In this document: piece by piece, positions 12,205-23,452 of the stretch | Position numbering within the stretch: the first letter of the stretch is position 1 | Layout of the letters: each line of letters starts with the position of its first letter | Source: Struthio camelus | Taxonomy: Eukaryota; Chordata; Aves; Struthioniformes; Struthionidae | DNA length: 64,000 bases | Assembly: GCF_040807025.1 (NCBI RefSeq) | Contig: NC_090956.1 | Location: forward strand, 6,188,517-6,252,516 | Direction of reading: 5' to 3' | Translations under genes and position numbers: made by a program | The notes under the pieces: model-generated | What the model was told of the DNA's origin: nothing | The model's input: the letters and a program-made list of their open reading frames with translations, nothing else | Database searches by the model: none

Positions 12205-13273
12205 CTGGGAGCTTTTCTCTGAGCATTTGCTAAGTGCTGCTCCAGCTCTGACTGGATGGCAGCAGAACTAATTAGTCCAGACTGCTCTGCAGCTGAGCAA
12301 ACCATATAGCAGACTACAATTAGCAGCCTCACATCTGGGGAGACTTAAAACAAGCCTCTTGTATGGTCTTACATGGAAAGGAGAACAGCGCTTTTCTCTC
12401 CCTCATCACAAATTGCATCTGCACAAATGCAGTGAAGGCTGTTTTAGCTACAACTGACCAAACTCCTAAGAGGATATAAAATTGACAGAGGCATTAGGTG
12501 TACAGGTAGCAATACTGAGAGGAAACTGACACCTACTTATTGTTTGTCCAGAAGAAAGGATGATATGTTGCTGACTCCAATATGGAATTATGCCCAAATA
12601 CAGTGTTGCATGGAAAACACTTCACAAACACAGGGAAATTGCCTGTTGCAAATGTCACGCCTTAGTCTAAGGCTAATTTGTGTGGACTTGAAGGTACCCA
12701 GGGATTAAAGGTACTTATTTCTTATGGGCTAGATACCTCTGAAAGCTAGGTATGGGGAAAATGGTAGACTCTAGTTTCATAAACCTGTATCTAAGTGACT
12801 CGGACTATCTGAGGCACTTCTGACTTTAGAGACTGCTGCCTTTGGTTGCTCTTGGATGGCTTTTCTAATCTGTTAGAAACCTATCAATTCTAAACAAGAT
12901 CAGATAAAGAATTACATAGTTTTAGGTGAGTCTTTTCTTCCTGAAGAGTCCTGACATAAAACAGCCACCAAATCCTCGTCCTCCCCCCAGCATGGGGATG
13001 CATATAGGGAGGAAGCTGTTTTCCTGTTTGATGTAGGACATGGGCTCTCTCTTGGCCTGTGAAAGCCAGAGCTTCAGTGAGTCGAGGAGTGACCCTATGC
13101 ATGCCACCAGGCACCGCATTTGCTCTCTCCCTGCTGGTAAACCTCTCAATCCCATGCTTGATCTTACCACTAAAATTGACTAAGATACCCTCTGCTAATG
13201 AAATCCTTTAATCATTTTTTGAGGGGAACCATGGAACATTAGCATTTTTTATGGTGAGTTTAGAGCTACTCAC

Positions 13274-13448
13274 TCTGTGATTGTTAGCAGGTGCCTGCAG
13301 GTATCAACCTGCAGCTCAACATTGGTGTTTTCCAGCTCCATCAGGCTGCGGCACAACTCCATTTGCTCCCTGAAAGCCCCAGTCAATTGTACCCGCAGCT
13401 TGTTCATTTCTTGCTGACTGCGTGCCTCTGAGTCTTGGTACATCTCTG
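13274..13448 (-). pseudogene. KIF19-like coiled-coil exon (FREQMEL)
   Basis: A ctgcag acceptor and a gtgagt donor bound 175 open bases. The peptide AFREQMELCRSLMELEN followed by QVDTCRHLLTI lines up with human KIF19 AFQEQMDVRRRLLELEN and QIDTSRHLLTI. No lesion is visible in this exon. Confidence 0.8.
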
Positions 13449-14380
13449 CTGCAGGAGAAGACGTTTCTGATCTATTAGGTTAGATCAACTTATGCCAAGT
13501 CCCTGTGAAACTTCTCTAGGGCCCAGCCACTCAGTTCACATGGTACAAGGCATTCCTTCACAGGAATTCTCTTCGTTCTGCAGTTTCTTGAAGTTAATCA
13601 TATGCTTAAGAGATCTGTTGTACCTTTATGATTATATTATAGATAATAATAAATAGATTTCATCAGTGATGCTTGGATGAGTACTAAGAGGAGGCTGCAT
13701 TGCAGGGACATCTGTTCCCCCCTTTCCACACTCCACCTTCCCGAAAGTATCAAGTTCCTGCCCTTGTCCTCTATAAATTCTCTGCAAGTGACCTTGGGTA
13801 TTGGTGGCAGAGGCCTATTATACCTCTCAGGTCTTGTCTATCAGAGAACTTGACCATTTTTATTTCATTCCTTGCCAGATTCACTGACTACAGGAACAAT
13901 CCTCAGGGCAGAATAAACAATGTTTTAAAAGCCTTTTTTTTTTTTTTTAATAAAATGCAATGATACATACAATGGAGCTCACTCTGGGTCCTGACACAGC
14001 ATCAAAGCCTGAGATGATGCAGGCTACAAACTCTATCACCTCTCCATAGGTCACCACTTGATGTAAAAGCTCTTTCAAGAGCAAGTACATTAAATTTATC
14101 ACATTTTAGCATTAGGAAGACTTTGAGAGGCTTGACCGTGTTGTCCAGAGTCCCACAACACGTCAGAGATGGGCTCACACAGAAAGACAGCTTCAGATCT
14201 CTTACCTTCCTCCTCTGCCCCTAAGGCCATACTCTCTGCTCTGCTCCTTCCTAAGCATTGCTTGAGCCAGCATCCCCCTCACCTCCAAGCAGTGCGACAA
14301 CACATCCACACAGCTGCACATCTCTTCTCCCACTCCCGTCACTCCAGATTTCCCCAGGGCAGTTCTTGCCCTGGCTTTAC

Positions 14381-14524
14381 CTTGCACTTCCCTGGGGTGA
14401 GAGCTGACTGCGCTTTTTTCTTTCTCCTGGCTTTCAATCCTTGCCTTCAGATGCTCTATCTCCCTGCGGAGGTCCGTGATGATGCTGGTGTACTGGCCAA
14501 TGTGTTCTGTAGGTTGCATTTTAC
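14381..14524 (-). pseudogene. KIF19-like neck exon with damaged 5' end
   Basis: The peptide HIGQYTSIITDLRREIEHLK matches the KIF19 neck (HIAQYTSIIADLRGEIQRLK). The exon should open with codons for VKxNLLNVSYH. Here GTAAAATGCAACCTAC is followed directly by AGAACAC, about 10 bases shorter than the family needs, so the frame breaks. The two bases before GTAAAA are AC after a good pyrimidine tract, where AG is required. The 3' end has a normal donor (GTGCAAG before gtaaag). Confidence 0.75.
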
Positions 14525-15282
14525 GTGGCAAGACAGAAGATGTGATCGTTTGTCCCAACGGTCCACTATTGGTACTGTGGGGGCAAACCAACCTCCCCTT
14601 CCAGTTGGCAGGACCCCGAACGCTGTGAAGGGGTGGGGAACTTGCCCTCATGATTGCAGAGACTGTTTGTAGGTTAGTGGTTTTCAGCCCCTGAACCAAT
14701 TCTGGGAGAGTCACAAAAGCTAACAGAGAAAAGCCAGGGTCCTGGCTTCCACAGAGAAAATACTGAGAGTTCTACAAGTCATAAAGATCAAAAACCCAGT
14801 TGCCGACCATTTTTCATCCTCCTTCACCCCCTAGGCCTCCCTTTTTTATTCCTTCTCCCTGCAGGTACTCAGGTCCTCTTCCAAGCCCAGCTTCCCGACT
14901 GTGGCATCCCCAATTCACTGTCCTCCATCCATCATTCCTCATGTTCTGCATCTTGTTCTGTACCTGCCACTTCATCCTCTGCCTTTGTCTTATTCTACCC
15001 CTTCACTTTATCCTTCATGTTTCTCTTCTCATGTGCTACCCACTTGCTTAAACGCCCTCCCTAAATGCCTCCACCTTTTGACTGGGCGTACCCTAAAACG
15101 CCTCCACCTTTTGATTGTTCCCTTCACCTGCTTTTCTTCTCCATCACTCTTTTATCAATCTCGTTGAGCCATGTAGCACTGCCCCTTCAAGTTAATGTTC
15201 CCTCCATCTACTGGATCTTCCAGTTCTCCTTTGCCTGCTTTTAATCTATAAAACACCTCCTGTGGGTTGCTTGCTCCTTTAC

Positions 15283-15404
15283 CTGTGTCTTGATGTTTTG
15301 TGCTCGGTAAGGATAGATCAAGGTTGTTCGAGATTCTTCAAAGCAGGTACTTGCTGGGCTGATATGTGCCATCATAACAGTCCTGCTGTTCCCCCCAATG
15401 AGCC
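15283..15404 (-). pseudogene. KIF19-like motor exon with 1-base deletion
   Basis: The exon for xSLGGNSRTVMMAHISPAS and CFEESRTTLI is 122 bases, where an intact copy in the same phase needs 123. The missing base lies in the G run (plus-strand CCCCCC at 15391-15396). Conserved YAGRAKN has become YPYRAQN. Confidence 0.85.
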
Positions 15405-16331
15405 CTAGACAAATGCAACATTGCCGTGTTTAGTATGAAAGCAACAGCAGCTTACTGCTCCATATTAAATGCAGTGGCTGGGTAGCCAGCAAGCAGTTCA
15501 TTGAGATTCTAGTGGAGAATCCCAATTAGGAGCGAAGGAAATGCTGGTAAAAGGCTATTCATTAGGACCTCTTTCCATCAACACCAAAATCAATAAGTAA
15601 TTAACTTTTTACTAAAGAAGAAGTTTTTGCAAGAAAGTCTCAATTTCCGTGAAAACGCTGGCAGCTTCTCATTTCTACCCGCAACAGAAGTCAGCGTTTT
15701 TTCCTCCATCCCTTCTCCTGCCCCCATCCTTTAGAAAACACATCTGTCAGGCAGAGACAGTAGTAGACTCAGCACCAAGGCTTAAGGTAAGGCTAATGTA
15801 TGAAGTCGTAAGGGATCCATAAAATAACCAGTATAACAAAGAGCACATCTGTGGTCTGTCTCGTTTCCTATGAGGATAAAGGCTCACAATAGCACACAGT
15901 TACTGCCAGTCATTCTTTCTCCTGCCCCAATAACGTCCACGTTTATTGGCCAATTTCAGCCAAATCTGACAGAAGAGATGAAACATTCAAAGTCCGTAAG
16001 TTTCTACAAGCTTCTAAAAGTCACCAGTCACTTGTGAAATTAAAAACATATGACACAGATCTATAGAATTTCCTTTACCCTGTAGGAGGTCTGTCCTTCG
16101 TATCACAGATCACAAGACAATATATTTGTTATGCAGATAGTACCGTCCAAGTCAAGTCCTGATTTCATTGCAAAGCCCGTGCAAGACCCTGGAGCAATGT
16201 TTCTAGCTGGATAAAGACAATGCACAGATAAATACAAATGACAAAGGTCAGTTCTCAAGCACTGTCTGATTTGGGTGGTAACACCAGCAATGAACATGCC
16301 AATCTCCTTATTGACCTGCAGGGTACAGTAC

Positions 16332-16484
16332 CTTCAACAAGCGTGTGAGTTTGCTGTCTCAAAAACTGACAAACTGGACCCGACTGCCCCCCGTCTTGCT
16401 CAAAGCATTGATGCAGTTGCCCGGAGCCAGCGGTGAGTAGTTGATGTGCGCTCCTTCCTTCATTCTCTTGCCTTGATTCTGGGT
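16332..16484 (-). pseudogene. KIF19-like motor exon with in-frame TGA
   Basis: The exon encodes TQNQGKRMKEGAHIN, then GNCINALS, then DSKLTRLLK at its end. TGA at 16359-16361 replaces the arginine of the RDSKLTR motif, one C-to-T step from CGA. The nearly invariant NRSLLALGN reads NYSPLAPGN. Splice sites are intact (caaacag acceptor, AAG/gtactg donor). Confidence 0.9.
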
Positions 16485-17040
16485 CTGTTTGGACGGACAG
16501 GAGGGAGGGAGGAACAGACAGACAGAGCACGCACTTCAGAATGGTGGGGCCTGCACTTGGGAAACGCATGCGACATCACCAGTGTCAGGATTTGAATGTC
16601 AAAGCAATGCCTCCAGCAAACGAACCTAGGAGTGCAGAATTAAGCCTCTCTCTGAGACAGGCACACAAGCTGGTAGAAGTACGCTTCTTGAAAAAGATAG
16701 CCCATCTCTGACATCTCATTTCTTAAAGGAGATTAAATAACTCTCCTTTAAGGGCAATTTTCAAAATTAAGGTTCATTAAGGTTCATCACACCAAAAACC
16801 CTGGTCTCAGCAGAAATACTGAATATTTAGAATCTCTCCCGCTCAGATCACCTCTCCAAGTGCAAAGGTTTTCTCCTTCTCACAGGAGAGAGTTGCCTTA
16901 TTCTCTACCTCACCAACATTCCTGCTATTCCACGGGTACCAGCTGCTTTTTCTCACTGAAGACATACCGATACATATCTAGCAGAACTCAAAGCAATCGT
17001 CCTCAGCTTCTGTTTAGCTGTAAAATTCACTCCTTTTTCA

Positions 17041-17124
17041 GACCTGAAGAAAGGCTGCACCCAAAAGCTAGTTTACTTTTTTTCCAATGATGTTAGTTGG
17101 TCTAATAAAAGATACTACGTATGT
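17041..17124 (+). mobile_element. Relic of an ancient amniote interspersed repeat
   Basis: The segment starts GACCTGAAGAAAGGCTGC, contains AAAAGCTAGTTTAC, and ends GTTGGTCTAATAAAAGATAC. This resembles a widespread repeat tail remembered from turtle and crocodile genomes (GACCTGAAGAAGAGC with TTGGTCCAATAAAAGATA). The match is from memory and was not searched. The element class, SINE or LINE 3' end, is uncertain. Confidence 0.5.
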
Positions 17125-17734
17125 CACCAAGCTTTGCATGCCTATACTCTTAGGCTGCCAGAGCTTCAACACTACTGCTTCAAAGTAACAGACACAGACA
17201 CAGCCCTGGTTTACCCTGAAATGAGGATATGCTTTCATAGACCCTGCACAGCAGGCCGGGGAATCCAGCCTTGTCTCATGAGCAGCTGCAGGAGGCATAT
17301 TTATCTCATGTCCAAAGCAACGTGCCATATATGGTATAGCAGAACATAGTAATGAGATGATCCCACCCCAGCCAGCAAACAGTTTAGAAAACACACTCAT
17401 CAAAAAGAGTGTAGAAGTGCACATCAGTGTAGCTCAAAAGGATTTCCACTATTTCTCCTCCCTCTGCAAATAGCTTGTTGACATAAGATAGGTATGCAAA
17501 TCAAAGCACTCTTGTCCTTGCAGGGAACCAGCATGCACTCTGGGGAAGTAAAGCTAGCAAGAGGTTAGCTCTGTGTTTCAACCAGTTTCATTAATCCAGT
17601 CCCATCGCAGTCTTGTTATACAAAGTGCTTTCTACTGAGGAAGGCACAGGCAACAGGAAAGCATCAAGAAACTTTCAAGTACCGTTACATGTGAGCACAA
17701 AACCCCTCTATTTCTCCTCATCATGGAGAGGTAC

Positions 17735-17860
17735 CTCCTGAGCATTGGTAGCGGAGACTTCCGTAATTCCTGCTATCTGGATGCTACCTCTGACGTCCTC
17801 TCTCGGGTCTAAGAACCCAAATGATGGGTTCAGTAGGTCATGGATCACTTCACTATAGAT
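17735..17860 (-). pseudogene. KIF19-like motor exon (IYSEVIHDLLNPS)
   Basis: The exon has 42 codons, the same count as the human KIF19 exon. It encodes IYSEVIHDLLNPSFGFLD and ends in GITEVSATNAQE. It is open with normal splice sites (ccttag acceptor, GAG/gtacct donor). Confidence 0.85.
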
Positions 17861-18332
17861 CTAAGGATAAGAGGCAAGAGAGGCTGGCGTGAGACTAGTA
17901 TTGAGCCCTTAGATCAGCTAAGGGGGTTGAGTCGATCCTATGTTTCTTTGAGGTGGAAAGGAGGAAGGGAAGATTCAAACTGTACAACCCATTTCCAGGC
18001 AAAGCTGCTTAACATGGTTCTATGGCTTTCCATCATGGACTAGGATGGCTGTACGGTGTAACAGCTTAGCACTCGTCCCAACATCTTGGCACCAGGCTCC
18101 AGCACACAGCGTAGACACAACTGAAGACTCATAGGAAACCTGTGGGCTGAACAAAACTCCCACAGCCCAGACCTGGCCCATGGATGTACACTTGATAACC
18201 TCTCATAAGGGAAGAGTCCTAAGGGGAGCGCTGCATGATGGGCAGTCTTGGACACCCTGCTTCCCAGGAAACCTACTCCCAGAGACTTGCTAAACTCTCA
18301 GAGTCTGGATCTAAGGCATCCAGTCAGTTCAC

Positions 18333-18469
18333 CTCCAAGTAGGACATGGAGACTGTGTAATCCATGTTCTCTGTGGTAGCTTCAAGGGCCCTGAAGAGGT
18401 CATCAAGAGTACGGACACAAATTCCTGGTTCACAGTCTGTCCCTAACATGGTGTAGGTTTTTCCTGCTC
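18333..18469 (-). pseudogene. KIF19-like motor exon with ATP-binding P-loop
   Basis: The exon encodes the kinesin P-loop GAGKTYTMLGTD, then TLDDLFRALEATTENMDY and VSMSYLE. It is open, and its 137 bases complete the phase of the exon before it. P-loop lysine and threonine are kept. Human KIF19 reads GCGKTYTMLGTD here. Confidence 0.9.
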
Positions 18470-19063
18470 CTGTTAAAGATACAAAGAACAGCAAAGAACA
18501 ACTTCCATATGAGCAAGTTTCCAATATGAACAAAGTCCATTTTCCTACTGATTTCTACTCTTCATCCCCTAGCTTCCTCCAGTTTCTCCTGCCTCTCCCT
18601 GCCTCAGTAGCACTGCCACAGGAAGACCCGGCAAGTGCTATCTGAAAAGGGTAGGAAAAGGACTTGCAGATGGACAGCAGGTAGACAATTTAATTGCCTG
18701 GTCTTTAAAGCTAGGATAGAAATGTATTTTAATGTAGTAACAGGCTCTTTCTGCAGCTACATCTATTCCCCTAAGATCAAACTGTCTCTAGCTTTGCACA
18801 CAGATGCCCTCATCTGCTCCTTCTTTTTAATGGGAAGATTAATCTCCTCTGAATTCCACCCTAATTAAGTGAGTTTTCAAAGTTAGGCTAGCTTTGCTGT
18901 TGCTTTAGCATTTGGGGAAGAGCCACGCTTCCCTGTGAGAATGATATTTTAATGTTTTGGTTTTGTCCTCAAGGTAAGCAACTAATTGGCATTATAGTTC
19001 ACTTATAGTTTGTACAGATATATTTTATCCATCTGGAGCAGTACAGCACAGGGACTACCTTAC

Positions 19064-19151
19064 CTGTTGGACCATAGGTGATAATGGTTGCATTGTAGCC
19101 AGAAATGACTCCTTTTATCAGGCTTTTGGTTCTCGATGCATATACTACTTC
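19064..19151 (-). pseudogene. KIF19-like motor exon (ISGYNATI)
   Basis: The exon encodes TKSLIKGVISGYNATIITYG and ends with the first bases of the P-loop (GPTG). Length is 88 bases, with phase-correct splice sites. Human KIF19 reads TKSLIEGVISGYNATVFAYG. No stop is seen. Confidence 0.85.
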
Positions 19152-20051
19152 CTAATTCAGTCAAAAGGGCATAAGCTTTTGGTCAGGCGTAACAGCTGTC
19201 CAAATAATCTGTACCTAATTGCATTCCCCATTGTTTTCTCACTATATTCTACAAATTTCCTGGGCTTTGGAACTATTCGTGAGCCATTTGAATTTCGATC
19301 CATCAAAGTGAGTAGAAAAGCAAAGATATTTATTGAATTTTCTAAAGGCAGGCAAGATACTGGAGCTTGCTAAAATAAATGCTCTCAAACGTGATTATTT
19401 TCTTTGACTCTGAACAGGGAATGCTTTGTTTTTGATTTGTGTCTGCTCAAGAAGGGAGTAAATTCTCTTCCTGACCTTATCCTTTCTACTGAGTAGTTCC
19501 GCTGGGCCTCCAAAAATGTGTCTAGCATACAAAGGTACTGCACTGAAGTTTCATGTGAAACAGAGAACAGATACCCGAACTGTTTGTGAGAAGCAAGCAC
19601 ACGACGAGGATCTCAAAATACAGGCGCTGATGAAATCTTCACACTGAACTTAAAATCTGTCTGCAAAACACAGATCAGTAAGGGCTCTAAAACACGTTTC
19701 CTTAGCCCATAAAACAACGGAAAGAAAGAGCATGAACTACAGAGCCAAACAATGTGACAATGACCTCATTCACCGGACACCTCAGGAGACCAGGCCCTTG
19801 ATCTCTACTCAGATGCTTGCCTCTGGGTAATCCCAGTGACAAAAAGGAGAGGGCATACTGAGCACTGCAGATCTCCCTCCTTCTCTAACAAAGGAAAGGA
19901 AAACCCTTAAAGCCCTCCTTCCTTCAGCACCTTTTATGTGGACATGTGGATCCTGGGGGACACAGTTCTACTCATCCACCAAAAGCTTTCACCAAACCAG
20001 GGAAAATAATTCTAATGTTCAGGCTTTTGGTGGATGAGAGAAGGATGTTAC

Positions 20052-20162
20052 CTGGGTTGCTGTGTGGTCAAAAACCATATCGAATACAAATGTTTTTTCT
20101 TGGGAACTGTTAGCTCACAAGATGTCGTCTGAATCTTCACTTGGGTCCATCAATACAACCAT
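20052..20162 (-). pseudogene. KIF19-like motor exon with in-frame TGA
   Basis: The exon has 37 codons, identical in number to human KIF19. It reads MVVLMDPSEDSDDIL, then TGA at 20115-20117, then EKTFVFDMVFDHTATQ. The stop stands where human KIF19 has arginine (DDILRAH), one C-to-T step from CGA. Acceptor (gtgacag) and donor (CAG/gtaaca) are intact. Confidence 0.9.
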
Positions 20163-21101
20163 CTGTCACAAAACAAAACCAGGAGAACTCGTGTGTCTTT
20201 TGTAGGTCTAGAAAATAAAGGAAGGAGAAATGATAGATGGGCCTGGTGCTCAGTTAATGGCCTATCAGAATTTTGTACAGCACTATTGCCAGCATCTCTT
20301 GGCCAAAGGAACGTTGCACAACAGGTTTATGTGGCGCACACACTTATATGTACAATACTAAGGCCAAAGAGCTTTGGTTTACAACTGACCTCACAGCTTC
20401 TATCATCAGAAAACTAGTAGCTGCTGTAAGATGCTATGAAGGTCTGTTGCACAGTGAAAGAGTCACTGGCATTGGGTGACTGCAGCAGTTACAGTGACGT
20501 TACACCTAACTAACTCCCATGCAAATAGAGGGGACAGATCCTCTTAAGTTTCATTTTCAGCTAACATACAGATGGAGGAACTATGAAGGAAAATTGTTAA
20601 GTTCCTAGAAGCAAAAATGCCCAAAGCAGTCTTCCAAAGCCTTTCCTGCAAAAGGACTGGTACAGATTCCTGTATCACTCAAGGGCAGCAATTTCATACC
20701 ATTTGTGTCTTTTACTAGGAAAAAATAAGGGTAGGAGAAGAGTTACAGCAGGTTACCGAACTGGTTCTGTTTCTTTTCAGTCCCTTAAGATCTATTTTGA
20801 TACATAATTATCATAGTACATAATTATAGTGGAGAAGGATATTCTTTCTCCTCTGCTGGAGCAGCCTATAAGGAAGTGTTCAAGCCTCAAGGGAAGGGAC
20901 AGAGAACCCTGTGCCTTATACTCCAGAGCAGCTTTCACTCTCTGATAAATACATCATTAGGTAAGCAACTAAAGCATAGATCAACCACCACTTGACCTAC
21001 GGAACAATTGCATTGGTGTGCCTGGCTCAGGAGAAACAAGCCTCTAGAACAAGTGCCCATAGTTATTCTGGAAATGTCAAGACTTTGATTGATTTTTCTC
21101 C

Positions 21102-21125
21102 CTTTTTTTTTTTTTTTTTTTTTTT
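21102..21125 (+). repeat. Poly-T tract
   Basis: An uninterrupted T run of more than 20 bases inside an intron of the KIF19-like locus. Confidence 0.95.
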
Positions 21126-22446
21126 GCATCTCCTGCAAAAGTCTGAGTTTCCAATGAGCATCTCTACTTCTGACCAGCAAGTTGTCACTTGCCAGAATGT
21201 CATTTTTCCCTTCTTTTGTTCTCGCTGGTCCAGCTCAGACCTTAAGAACTGAAACATCCTGAGGACAAACTCTTAATCAACATTTGCATGTACAAGACAG
21301 GCTCACACACAAGCATGTGCACGTTGTAATGTGACGTTCCAGCCAACAACAGAGTGTGCAGAATGAGGTCAGCGTGTTTTATTTACAAATTTGATCTGCA
21401 ACGCTTTGGGGCCCCTTTGATGCCTTGCAACGTCTAAATTTTGCTTGCAGTGCCTCCATGCATCCTAGTGAATCCTTCTATTCCAGCTGCTCTGAAGTTT
21501 GTTTTTGTATCAGACAGTAGCAGCAATCTGATGCCAACACCTTGTCTAACTAGCAGGTATTCTAAAAGCATACATCTTTTGCTATTGTGCGGAAGATAAC
21601 AAGACAATAACACAGTCAATTTTGATTTAGGATCAATAAGCAGACAGAAGTGGCTCTAAGTAAGTTAAGCTGGGAGTAAAAATAGCAAAGAACATGATGT
21701 AACCAAAAACCCACTGAGAAATCTAAGGGCTTCAATTGCCCAGTCAATTAACATTTGCTTTCATAATTACAATCATTTGCATTATTAAGAGAAACTCATT
21801 CTCATAGATAAAGGTTACTCAGCCTAATGTCATGTACATTTCCTTCCCAGATTTCCATTAGAGGAAAATAGATTCCAGGGCAGATGATGAGTCTGAATAA
21901 GCTGCATAAAAATAAGGCTGACGTCCTTGTCAGGTTAATGGCTGCTAAAAAAATAAAAATAAAAATAGATGTTTTGCCAGTGATGCACTAAACAAGAATT
22001 ACATTCTTAAGATAATCATAAAGAGGAAAATAGCAATCCGTGCCCTCTGCTTCTGAGAGCTATTATCACTAGAGTATTGCATACGGGAGACAAGAGATAT
22101 CACAAAGTTAGCATGCATTCAGGAAGGTTTCAGAAAAGAGCAGCTGAACTGGATCCAAAAGAGTTGGATTTACATTGGAAAAGGAGGCAAATAAAAGGGA
22201 CACAAAAGTACGTAAATACATGCAATGATGTAGAAAAGGTAGGTCAGGACCTTCTGTAACCCCTGCCTCCCTGAACAAGAGGTGAGGGATGCAAAACTAG
22301 TGAAAGGAAGCGCTTTTTGCATGAAAAGCTGCATCTCTGCTGCATCGCAGCAAGGCCGAGCATTTTGCAGGGTTTGGAAGGAAGGGCTTGTTCGGGGAGC
22401 CTGGGCTGGGGCACGCGCCCACCCTCGCCCTTCCCACCTGCCTCAC

Positions 22447-22527
22447 CTGCTCGCCCGCCTGGTGGGCTGCGACAGCGGCTCCCTCTTCTGCCTCGGCTTC
22501 GCTGATGGGACGAACGCGAAGGGCCAC
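22447..22527 (-). pseudogene. KIF19-like first motor exon (VALRVRPIS)
   Basis: After tatgtgcag the segment reads VALRVRPISEAEAEEGAA and ends GCGGGCGAGCAG before gtgagg: 27 codons, as in human KIF19 (VALRVRPISVAELEEGAT). It is open. The frame stays open upstream of the acceptor to about 22640 but has no ATG, so the start codon must be in another exon, which was not found. The segment lies in a small GC-rich patch. Confidence 0.85.
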
Positions 22528-23452
22528 CTGCACATACGGCCGAGCGGTTTGTAGGTACTCGGGCCGCTCGGACTTACCTGCGAGTACCAGGGTCACCTCT
22601 TGCTTCTCACTACATCTATTCCAATGCTCAATCTTAAAACCTGAAGTTTAAGGCCTTGAGAGTTTAAGGAAGTTTATAAAGTTTCAACTGTTAATTCTCC
22701 CATGATTTGCACTTTTATCCTGACAGGTTCTTCCTCCCTCTTCCCCCATTTCTGTCTGTAACACAGCAAGACTCAAAAGCGATTGCCAGAGAAATCGGCA
22801 GGATGAAATCAGCCGTGTCATTGCTGCTGTCAGTGGGAGCGCTCGGGGATAGGGCACCGCGGCACCCGCAGCTGTAGAGCTCAGCACATTCACAAAGTGT
22901 TCCCAAAACACTGATTAAAGTTATCGGTGACAAAGGAGGGGAATTGCATTTCAGTAAGTATCCATTTCATTTAATCCCAGGTAGCGATCATTATGAGCCC
23001 GTTCAACGAGATCAGAGCGAGTTGGCTGTGATCTGTGCAGCTCCCGGGGTGCACAGAAGCCTGTTTATGTGGAATTCATTGCACGACTGGAGCTATTATA
23101 AAGCCGCAATTAACTACAAGTGCCTTATGATAAGTGCAAGCAGGTTAATTTGATACAGAAACAGGTTACCCCATCTTGAAACACAGACAGTTTGACAGAG
23201 ATTACTTTATCAAACACACAAGCAGCATTCAACAGTATTAATAACATACAGGCTGAAAAATACGGGCTCTTGTTCAATTTATAGGAGAAGTAATAGAGAA
23301 ACAGTATGGCATAATGGTGCAATTATGGGGCTAATCCTGAGGCACCCTGGAGTCCTGCTTTGGCCTGCAACTCCCTTTGCAGTTGCAGGTGAGTCACACT
23401 GTCCAAGAGTCTTAAAGCTATGTGCCTGGCGTGGGACCTTGGGGCCTAGGTT

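Larger units (their letters stand above)
11982..22527 (-). pseudogene. KIF19-like kinesin (kinesin-8 type), motor region inactivated
   Basis: Minus-strand exons read in KIF19 order. They give the first motor strand (VALRVRPIS), the MDPSEDSDDI exon, the ATP-site exon with GAGKTYTMLGTD, the IYSEVIHDLLNPS exon, the KEGAHIN and DSKLTRLLK exon, the FEESRTTL exon, the QYTSIITDLRREI neck exon and two coiled-coil exons (FREQMEL; LCRSHELEV). An active KIF19 is a plus-end kinesin that trims microtubules and limits cilium length. Here the motor cannot be made: TGA stops lie at 20115-20117 and 16359-16361, one base is missing near 15391-15396, the neck exon has AC where the acceptor AG should be, and no exon for SSRSHA or DLAGSE was found. 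No start-codon exon was identified either. The main KIF19 gene is elsewhere in vertebrate genomes as far as I recall, so this would be a second, decayed paralogue. Family assignment is firm; the pseudogene call is strong. Confidence 0.85.

Noticed and set aside
13050-13175. KHGIERFTSRER on the minus strand as a possible kinesin stalk exon (WKHEKSRRA region)
   Set aside because: Weak similarity, no clean splice sites and no phase match.
17068-17424. Minus frame with PPAAAHETRLDSPA, tested as a decayed kinesin switch I exon
   Set aside because: Only scattered identities to PTAANQTSSRSHA, and part of the frame lies in an old repeat. Not strong enough to annotate.
22801-22911. Minus-strand ATG near 22820 as the kinesin first exon
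   Set aside because: The encoded peptide does not resemble a KIF19 N-terminus and no donor in the right phase was found.
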